Source: JAFASC01 sp034669525
Lineage (GTDB): Bacteria; Pseudomonadota; Alphaproteobacteria; Rhizobiales; Beijerinckiaceae
Direction: 5' to 3'
NCBI GenBank assembly: GCA_034669525.1
Contig: JAXDNH010000156.1
Span: 1-16,517, forward strand
Length of the DNA stretch: 16,517 bases
The position numbers and the translations under genes are program-made. The stretch's first letter is position 1, and the number at the start of each line of letters is the position of its first letter. Shown here piece after piece: positions 5,841 to 11,835 of this stretch. A model generated the notes under the pieces. That model searched no databases. It saw only the letters and a list, made by a program, of their open reading frames with translations, and had not been told where the DNA came from.

Positions 5841-7490
5841 ATGACGCGAATTGCTCTTCAAACCACTTTATTAACCTCAATGCTTGCAGCGCTCTTGGCT
5901 CCCTTGCCTGTTCTGGCACAGCACGAGCATTCGCCTCGCACACCGGCAGGAGCCCAGATCGGCGAGGTCAATTTCCCGACCTCGTGCTCGCCGGATATCC
6001 AGCGCCGATTCAATCAGGCGGTCTGGACCCTGCACTCATTTTGGTACGAGGAATCGCTCAAAGAGTTTACAGCGATTAGCGAGGCGGAGCCGAGCTGCGC
6101 GATGGCCTATTGGGGCATCGCGATGAGCCAGTGGTACCCGCTCTGGTATCCGCCGAGCCCGGCGATGCTGAAGTCGGGCGCGGTGGCCGTCGCCAAGGGC
6201 CTCGCCGTGCCGCCCGCGACCGAGCGCGAGCGCGCCTATCTTGAGGCGATCGGCCGCTTCTTCCAGAATGGCGATACCCAAGACCATCGCACACGCGCCG
6301 TGGCCTATGCGCAGGCGATGGGTGAGCTGCATGCGAAATATCCTGAGGACCGCGAGGCCGGCGTGTTCTACGCGCTGGCGCTCGATGCGACATGGCCGCC
6401 GACCGACAACACTTATGCCAATCTGAAGAAGGCAGCCGGCATTCTCGAGACGGTCTGGGCCGAGCAGCCAAAGCATCCGGGCGTCGTCCATTATCTCATC
6501 CATAGCTACGACGTCCCCGCGCTCGCGCCGCAAGGCCTCAAACCGGCACGACTCTACGCGGCGATCGCGCCGGCCGTGCCGCACGCGCAGCACATGCCGT
6601 CGCACATCTTCACGCGGCTCGGTCTGTGGCAGGAATCGATTGAGTCGAATCTGGTCGGGCATCGCGCGGCGAAAACTTACGCGGAAAAGACCTACGGGCC
6701 GGGCGGCTTCGACCAGGAGACGGTCCATACCCTCGACTATCTCGCCTACGCGTACTTGCAGACTGCACAGGACGGTGCAGCGAAAGGTGTTGTCGAACAG
6801 GTCGAAACTCTGCGCAAGGGCGCACCCCCCAACCTGCCGATAGCCTACGCACTCGCCGCGGTGCCGGCGCGATATGTGCTCGAACGACGCGATTGGCCGG
6901 CAGCCGCGACGCTCAACCCCGTGACGGCGGAGTTCCCATGGGACAAATTCCCGTGGGCTGCTGCCATGACCAGCTTTACGCGCGCGCTCGGTGCGGCGCG
7001 TACCGGCGATCTTCCGGGCGCACGAACCGAGATGGCAAACTTGCAGCGCCTTAAGGAAAAGCTTGTCGAGGCAAAGAACGAATATTGGGCGAACCAGGTC
7101 GAGGTGCAGCGCCTCGGCGCCGCCGCCGTGCTGGCGCATGTCGAAGGGGATGTCTCTCGCGCGCTCGATTTAAGCCGCTCGGCGGCCGAACTCGAAGCGT
7201 CCATGGACAAGCATCCCGCGACGCCCGGGGCGGTGCTGCCGGCGCGCGAATTACGCGCCGACCTTCTGCTCGAGCAGCATGATGCTGCGGCGGCATTGCA
7301 GGAATACCAGGCGGTGCTGCGCACCGATCCCAATCGGTTCCGCAGCGTGCTGGGGGTGGCACGTGCCGCCAAACTCGCCGGCGACGCGCCTACGGCTGAC
7401 GACGCTTATCGGCAGCTCGTCGCGCTGAGCATGAAAGCCGATACGGAGCGGCCGGAAGTTGCCGAGGCAAGACAATACCTCGCGCATTGA
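5841..7490 (+). CDS. Secreted helical-repeat (TPR-like) protein with clustered histidines
   Basis: The 549-residue product has a signal peptide (residues 1-26, ending V-L-A before Q-H-E-H), so the mature protein is probably periplasmic or extracellular. The rest is helical, with TPR-like pairs: about residues 57-95 (F-N-Q-A-V-W-T-L-H-S-F-W-Y and A-Y-W-G-I-A-M-S) and 463-527 (repeated A-A-L-Q-E-Y-type helices). The centre holds H-P-G-V-V-H-Y-L-I-H-S-Y-D (212-224) and H-A-Q-H-M-P-S-H-I-F (248-257), a six-histidine cluster suggestive of metal or cofactor binding. I recognise this pattern from uncharacterised bacterial TPR proteins, but no established function. The ATG at 5841 is chosen from GGAGG nine bases upstream and the signal peptide; the open frame upstream merely runs through the antisense of actS. 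It is a single-gene unit closed by a terminator. Confidence 0.85.
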   Translation: MTRIALQTTLLTSMLAALLAPLPVLAQHEHSPRTPAGAQIGEVNFPTSCSPDIQRRFNQAVWTLHSFWYEESLKEFTAISEAEPSCAMAYWGIAMSQWYPLWYPPSPAMLKSGAVAVAKGLAVPPATERERAYLEAIGRFFQNGDTQDHRTRAVAYAQAMGELHAKYPEDREAGVFYALALDATWPPTDNTYANLKKAAGILETVWAEQPKHPGVVHYLIHSYDVPALAPQGLKPARLYAAIAPAVPHAQHMPSHIFTRLGLWQESIESNLVGHRAAKTYAEKTYGPGGFDQETVHTLDYLAYAYLQTAQDGAAKGVVEQVETLRKGAPPNLPIAYALAAVPARYVLERRDWPAAATLNPVTAEFPWDKFPWAAAMTSFTRALGAARTGDLPGARTEMANLQRLKEKLVEAKNEYWANQVEVQRLGAAAVLAHVEGDVSRALDLSRSAAELEASMDKHPATPGAVLPARELRADLLLEQHDAAAALQEYQAVLRTDPNRFRSVLGVARAAKLAGDAPTADDAYRQLVALSMKADTERPEVAEARQYLAH

Positions 7491-7502
7491 GGTTACCTAA
7501 TA

Positions 7503-7534
7503 AAAGAAGCCGGACTTTGACCCCCGGCTTCTTT
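7503..7534. terminator. Probably bidirectional intrinsic terminator
   Basis: There are perfect 11-bp arms AAAGAAGCCGG (7503-7513) and CCGGCTTCTTT (7524-7534) around a 10-base loop, between the convergent stop codons at 7490 and 7561. T-rich tails occur on both strands: CTTCTTT then GATT on plus, and CTTCTTTTATT on minus. It should end transcription of the plus-strand gene and of the Spy-like gene. Confidence 0.8.
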
Positions 7535-7560
7535 GATTCTGCGCCGTCGGGTTTGATCAC

Positions 7561-8232
7561 TCAGTAGCGGTCCCAGCCACGGCCGCCGCGGCCGAAATCT
7601 CCGCTATCGTCGCGTCCCATGCGGCCCTCGCGCCAGCCCGGACCGCCGCGCCCGCCGCCGTCGCCCCAGCCATGCTGGTGCATCCGCATGCCCACGCGCT
7701 CGCGTCCGCCATGATGTCCGGCATGCATGAGGACCGGCAGCCGGTGCTTCTGCTCATCCGTGAGGCTTGCATAAAGCGGCCTCGCCGCATCGGCGATTTT
7801 CTGCATCGACTGGCCACGCAGCGTCAGCAGCTCCGCACGGCGCTGCAGGCGATCGATCGGATTCGTTGCGGGTCCGGCGGCGCGCAATTTCTGCCGCTCG
7901 TCCATCATGGTTTTCATCGCGTCGCGCGCGGCGCCCTCGAGCGCGGGCCAGAGCCTCTCCTGATCCGGCGTCAAGCGAAGGCCGGCATGGATCGCGGCCA
8001 CGCGCGCATCGAAGAACGCAGCGCGATCTTCGGGTGAGAAGCGCGACATGCGCTCGAACATGCGTCCGCCCGGAATATCGAAAGGCGGCGAGGCCTGTTC
8101 AGCGGCTTGTGGCTGTGAGGCGGCGGGAGGAGCGGGTGGAGCAGGCAGTGTCTGCGCAATAGCGGTTGCGGCAAGCGCGCCAACGCCAAGTCCACCGGTC
8201 ACCAGCAAAACGATCGGAAGCGGCAGTTTCAT
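7561..8232 (-). CDS. Spy/LTXXQ-family periplasmic protein
   Basis: Members of this family (Spy, CpxP, CnrX-like) are periplasmic chaperones or sensors of envelope and metal stress. The 223-residue product has a signal peptide ending near A-I-A-Q (about residue 27) and a Pro/Ala spacer (29-50). A helical domain follows with the two hallmark motifs L-T-P-D-Q (87-91) and L-T-D-E-Q (157-161). The last 50 residues are Gly/Arg/His-rich (H-A-G-H-H-G-G, H-Q-H-G-W-G) and probably disordered; they could bind metal ions. The frame opens 20 codons earlier, but the ATG at 8230-8232 is chosen because GGAGG stands seven bases upstream and the signal peptide starts there. It faces the histidine-cluster protein across a shared terminator. 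Chaperone function is inferred from the family. Confidence 0.85.
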   Translation of the reverse strand: MKLPLPIVLLVTGGLGVGALAATAIAQTLPAPPAPPAASQPQAAEQASPPFDIPGGRMFERMSRFSPEDRAAFFDARVAAIHAGLRLTPDQERLWPALEGAARDAMKTMMDERQKLRAAGPATNPIDRLQRRAELLTLRGQSMQKIADAARPLYASLTDEQKHRLPVLMHAGHHGGRERVGMRMHQHGWGDGGGRGGPGWREGRMGRDDSGDFGRGGRGWDRY

Positions 8233-8311
8233 CGGAGTTCCTCCATCGGGAAGCGACCCGTATGGAGACAACAAAGCGCCGAGCGCGGGCACTTTTCAAA
8301 TTAAGCTTTGG

Positions 8312-10138
8312 TCATTCTTTGTGCGGCGCGGATGATGGTGCACGCAAAGTAAACGCGCGGTACGGCGTGCCGGTTAGCGGCACGGGCTGAAGCCAGTCCG
8401 GATGTCCGCCATCGGCAAGCAGCGCGAGCAATCCGCGCGGCGCCCGCGCTTTCAGCACTTCGACCTGATGCATCTCGGCGCAGAGCATCACGTAATTCGC
8501 GCCGCTCTTGCGCACGATTTTTTCCGCATCCTCCGGTGATGCCAAGAACGCATCGAGCGCGCGCCGATTGCCCGCGCTGTTGCGATGATATGGCGCGGCG
8601 ACGACGCTGTGGGGTGTATTTGAGAGGATGTGTGAACCGGAATCGATCGGCGCGAGCACCAGGGCAGGCGGGAGCGTAGCAAGCGGCGCAAGCGCAGTTG
8701 GCGAAAGGCACGCAAGTGTTCCCGCGATCGAGGGATCATTGTAGGGAACGGCGAGCGCGTAAGTCATTGACGAGAACGGCAGGCAGAGCCCAGCTGTGAT
8801 CAATCCGCGCTTCATTGTGGCGCCGTCACGCGCAAGCCGCTCTCTCAGCGCAAGCACGACATAGGCGGCAGGCAGCGCCGCGAGCGGTGCGGCCGAAGAG
8901 AACACGCGGATCTGCCAGAACGCCGTGAGGAGACCGACCCCGAGCAGCGCGGCGATAATGATCCAGCGGGTGCGCGCGATCCCGCTCGTTCGCCATATAG
9001 CGGCAAGCGCGGCGAGGAATCCGAGTATGACGGGCAAAACGATGATCGGCAGCAATTCCGGCCGCGTCTCGACAATGCGCATCAGCGGCATCGCTTCCCG
9101 CACTTGCGAGAGCCAAACCTCGCGGACGAACGGATCGACTCCCGCGAGCGGATCATGAAAGCAGGCGGGGTAAGTCACTGCCAGCGTGGCCAATGTCACC
9201 ATGCCTGCCGTCGAGACGGCGATTGCGCGGGTGCCCAATGTTCGCCAGAACGGCAGGCCGAGTGCAAGGATGGTGAGCGCGGCGGCGCCGGTAAAACCGC
9301 CCACCACGTGCGCCGCCGAGAACGCATCGCATCCTCCGGCGAGATAGCGTGATGGCGGTATCGTCGCGGTGAAAAACACGAGAAGTCCGGCTGCAAGGCC
9401 GCCGGCCAGCCACAGCAGCATCGCGCGAACCGCATCGCCGTAGACAATGAAAGCGATCGCAATCGCAGCATAAAGCACGACGAAAAAGGGCAGGTTTTCG
9501 ATGCTGATCGCGAGGGACAAGGCGGTGAGCAGGCCTGCCAATGCAGCACGGCGCGCGCGCTCTCGATCCAGTGCCGCGAGACCCGCGGCGATGATAAAAA
9601 CCAAGAGCACGATCTGCGGCGCATGGTGATCGATGCGACCGGGCTGAAATTGCCCGAACATCCCGCCCGACAAAAATCCGAGCGCGATTGCGAGGACGCG
9701 ACCGCGCGTGCCGATGAGCAGACGGCCGCACCAGGCGAGCCCGGCATAAAGGCCGCCTTGCAGCGCCAGCGGAAAGATCAGACGCGCCAGCCGCTCCGCT
9801 GTTTCCGGAGTCGCGAACAGGCGAAAGGCCCTGATCAGCGCGACCAACGGCACATCGACGATGCGCGACCAGTGTATCAGAAGACCGTCTGGCGGATCCA
9901 TGCGGTGGACGGTCAGGTCGAACCAGTCCTGGCCCGTCATGAGATCGCGGACCTGCACCATCCGCAGCGCATCGTCGCTGTCGAAGAACGCGCCTGTCTG
10001 CCAGACCGCGAGCACGCGCGGCCATGTCAAGGCGAGGCCAAAGACGAGGGCAGCGAAAATCGCCAGTACGACCGGCGGCACCGCGATCCCTCGGGATCGG
10101 GCGGCAAGATCGCCGGAAGCTTCTGCGGTTATCGTCAA
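8312..10138 (-). CDS. Polytopic membrane protein, putative GT-C glycosyltransferase with STT3/AglB-like motifs
   Basis: The 608-residue product has roughly eleven or twelve hydrophobic segments and a C-terminal soluble region from about residue 500. The first external loop has D-S-D-D-A-L-R (53-59), then P-P-D-G-L-L-I-H-W (82-90). The next motif, G-R-I-D-H-H (167-172), is followed much later by S-Q-V-R-E-A-M-P-L (344-352). These resemble, in order, the first DxD, the second acidic DHH-type and the SVSE/TIXE-type motifs of STT3/AglB/PglB oligosaccharyltransferases. The WWD acceptor motif of that family is not seen. It may therefore be a distant relative that moves a sugar or glycan from a lipid carrier to an unknown acceptor. 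The start is a TTG with GGAG six bases upstream; a GTG at codon 20 is an alternative, and the first ATG (codon 60) lies past the first membrane helix. It is divergent from a GT2 gene. Confidence 0.75.
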   Translation of the reverse strand: MTITAEASGDLAARSRGIAVPPVVLAIFAALVFGLALTWPRVLAVWQTGAFFDSDDALRMVQVRDLMTGQDWFDLTVHRMDPPDGLLIHWSRIVDVPLVALIRAFRLFATPETAERLARLIFPLALQGGLYAGLAWCGRLLIGTRGRVLAIALGFLSGGMFGQFQPGRIDHHAPQIVLLVFIIAAGLAALDRERARRAALAGLLTALSLAISIENLPFFVVLYAAIAIAFIVYGDAVRAMLLWLAGGLAAGLLVFFTATIPPSRYLAGGCDAFSAAHVVGGFTGAAALTILALGLPFWRTLGTRAIAVSTAGMVTLATLAVTYPACFHDPLAGVDPFVREVWLSQVREAMPLMRIVETRPELLPIIVLPVILGFLAALAAIWRTSGIARTRWIIIAALLGVGLLTAFWQIRVFSSAAPLAALPAAYVVLALRERLARDGATMKRGLITAGLCLPFSSMTYALAVPYNDPSIAGTLACLSPTALAPLATLPPALVLAPIDSGSHILSNTPHSVVAAPYHRNSAGNRRALDAFLASPEDAEKIVRKSGANYVMLCAEMHQVEVLKARAPRGLLALLADGGHPDWLQPVPLTGTPYRAFTLRAPSSAPHKE

Positions 10139-10144
10139 TCGCCG

Positions 10145-10148
10145 CTCC
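10145..10148 (-). promoter_or_regulatory. Ribosome-binding site supporting the TTG start of the GT-C-like gene
   Basis: GGAG on the minus strand lies six bases upstream of the TTG at 10138. No ATG precedes the first membrane helix, so this site decides the start. Confidence 0.5.
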
Positions 10149-10240
10149 GCGGGGCAAGGGTCGCTTGAGCGCAGCGTTCACCCGATCTCAACCATTCGCT
10201 GAAAGCTTTGAACGTCCGGTTACCGCGCCATCGAAGGCTT

Positions 10241-11344
10241 ATGAGAACTCCCCATCCCACCTTGCGCGGGACCGTTTCCGCCGCAGGACACCAACGCGAT
10301 CGCGAGGCTGCTGCCACGCTGCCGACGCCATTCGACCCGGCTCAGGTGATGGCGGAATTGCAGAGCGCTGCGCCGCACGCGCGGATGCCCGAGGCGGCCG
10401 AACCAACCGCGGACCTGTTTCCCGGTATCGCGATCGCAGTCCTCATTCCCTGTCACAACGAGGCAGCGACGATCGGTTCTGTCGTGCGTGACTTCCGCGC
10501 GGCGCTGCCGCAGGCGCGCATCGCCGTTTTCGACAATGCGTCGAAGGACGACACGATCGCGCAAGCGCGCGCGGCGGGTGCCGAGGTCTTTGCCGAGCGC
10601 CGGCGCGGCAAGGGTAATGTCGTGCGCCGCATGTTCGCGGAAATTTCCGCCGACGTTTACGTCATGGTCGATGGTGACGGCACATACGATGCCTCCGCCG
10701 CGCCGCAACTCGTGGCGATGATCGTCAACGATCGGGTCGACATGGCGATCGGCGTGCGTGCCAATGTAAAAGAAAATGCGCATCGCGCCGGTCATGCGCT
10801 CGGAAACCGGCTGTTCAACCGGCTTTATGGTGCGCTGTTCGGCTACGCATTCCGCGATATTTTTTCGGGCTACCGCGGCTTTTCGCGGCGCTTCGTCAAA
10901 AGTTTTCCGGCCCTCTCCTCCGGCTTTGAAATCGAAACCGAACTGTCGGTCCATGCGACGCAATTGCGCCTGCCGATCGGAGAGATCGTGCTGCCCTACG
11001 GCGCACGGGCGGAAGGCTCCGCGTCGAAACTGAGAAGCATCGGCGATGGCTGGCGCATCTTGCGGACGTTCGCCTATCTCCTGAAGGAGACGCGGCCGGC
11101 GCTGTTTTTCGGCTTGCCTGCGGCGGTGTTTTGGTTTGCCGCAATGCTGCTGGCATTGCCGCTTGTCGAGACCTACCTCGCGACCGGTCTTGTGCCGCGA
11201 CTTCCGACTGCGATTCTATGCACGGGCCTGGTCATCCTCGCCTGCATGAGCGCGACCTGCGGGCTCATTCTCGACTCGCTGGCGCGGTTTCGCGTCGAAC
11301 AGAAGCGCATGCTTTATCTGGCGCTGACCCAGCGCGAGGGATGA
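10241..11344 (+). CDS. GT2 glycosyltransferase, polyprenyl-phosphate sugar synthase type
   Basis: Enzymes of this class (DPM1/GtrB-like) transfer a sugar from a nucleotide sugar to a polyprenyl phosphate on the cytoplasmic side of the membrane. In the 367-residue product the GT-A domain starts with V-L-I-P-C-H-N-E-A-A-T-I-G (67-79), then D-N-A-S-K-D (98-103), the metal-binding D-G-D-G-T-Y-D (144-150), D-I-F-S-G-Y-R-G-F-S-R (206-216) and F-E-I-E-T-E-L (229-235). Two hydrophobic segments at about 285-310 and 322-345 anchor the C-terminus. About 60 residues precede the catalytic domain. The ATG at 10241 is a compromise; a TTG at 10208 or ATGs at 10349 and 10385 are possible because no strong ribosome-binding site is visible. 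Divergence from the GT-C-like gene suggests that one makes the lipid-linked donor and the other uses it. Confidence 0.85.
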   Translation: MRTPHPTLRGTVSAAGHQRDREAAATLPTPFDPAQVMAELQSAAPHARMPEAAEPTADLFPGIAIAVLIPCHNEAATIGSVVRDFRAALPQARIAVFDNASKDDTIAQARAAGAEVFAERRRGKGNVVRRMFAEISADVYVMVDGDGTYDASAAPQLVAMIVNDRVDMAIGVRANVKENAHRAGHALGNRLFNRLYGALFGYAFRDIFSGYRGFSRRFVKSFPALSSGFEIETELSVHATQLRLPIGEIVLPYGARAEGSASKLRSIGDGWRILRTFAYLLKETRPALFFGLPAAVFWFAAMLLALPLVETYLATGLVPRLPTAILCTGLVILACMSATCGLILDSLARFRVEQKRMLYLALTQREG

Positions 11345-11357
11345 CCCTCTCCAGGAT

Positions 11358-11756
11358 TTAATGAAAGGCCGCGCTCGTCTGGACGGCAGCAAATTCGGAC
11401 GCCGCACGAAGCACGTTGTTTATGATTTCCTGCGGGTGCCATGGTTTGGAAATGAAGCGCGCATTGCACGGCAGTCCGTCCGGTCCGCTTTCATAATAGC
11501 CGGACATCACAATGACCCTGATCCATGGCCACGTCCTCTGCGCGATGCGCGCGAGATCGATGCCGCTCATTCCGCCTGGCATACGGATATCGGTCAGGAG
11601 AACGGCGACCGCATGGCCCTTCTTATTCAACAGCTCCAGGGCCTCGAGGCCGTTCGTTGCCTCTAGTGTCGAAATACCCGCACTGCTCAGAAGCTGCGAC
11701 ACCGTTTCGCGGATCAGCGGCTCATCGTCGACAATGAGAACGGCGGAGTCTCTCAC
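11358..11756 (-). CDS. Stand-alone receiver-domain response regulator (CheY-like)
   Basis: This is a 132-residue single receiver domain with no output domain. It shows the acidic pair D-D (10-11), phospho-acceptor Asp56 in L-L-T-D-I-R-M-P, switch Ser85 in V-M-S-G-Y and Lys104 in I-S-K-P-W. Such proteins pass phosphate between kinases and phosphotransferases or act by protein contact. The pattern L-T-D-I-R-M-P-G-G-M-S-G resembles receivers attached to or partnering hybrid histidine kinases in Rhizobiales. Initiation is at GTG 11756, with GAGG/GGGAG just upstream. It converges on the GT2 gene with only 13 bases between stop codons and has no kinase neighbour; the nearest kinase, actS, has its own regulator. 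The partner is unknown. Confidence 0.85.
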   Translation of the reverse strand: MRDSAVLIVDDEPLIRETVSQLLSSAGISTLEATNGLEALELLNKKGHAVAVLLTDIRMPGGMSGIDLARIAQRTWPWIRVIVMSGYYESGPDGLPCNARFISKPWHPQEIINNVLRAASEFAAVQTSAAFH

Positions 11757-11779
11757 GCTCCCTCAAGGCTTCGAGCGGC

Positions 11780-11794
11780 TGTGTCAGAGACACA
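11780..11794. promoter_or_regulatory. Inverted repeat upstream of the receiver gene
   Basis: TGTGTC (11780-11785), AGA, GACACA (11789-11794) form a perfect 6-3-6 dyad 24 bases upstream of the GTG start at 11756, in the 79-bp gap after the PBP1A stop. It may be an operator or a leader hairpin. No -35/-10 pair is clear here. Confidence 0.3.
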
Positions 11795-11835
11795 TTTCGC
11801 CAGAATGCTTAAAGGAACATTAAGGCGCGGGAAGC

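Noticed and set aside
6036..7139. A 367-codon frame antisense to the secreted protein gene.
   Set aside because: Low-complexity Arg/Gly/Leu composition, no motif and no ribosome-binding site; long antisense frames are expected in GC-rich genes.
9153..10181. A 342-codon minus-strand frame overlapping the GT-C-like gene.
   Set aside because: Arg/Pro/Ala-rich without hydrophobic segments; the overlapping frame has clear membrane helices and motifs.
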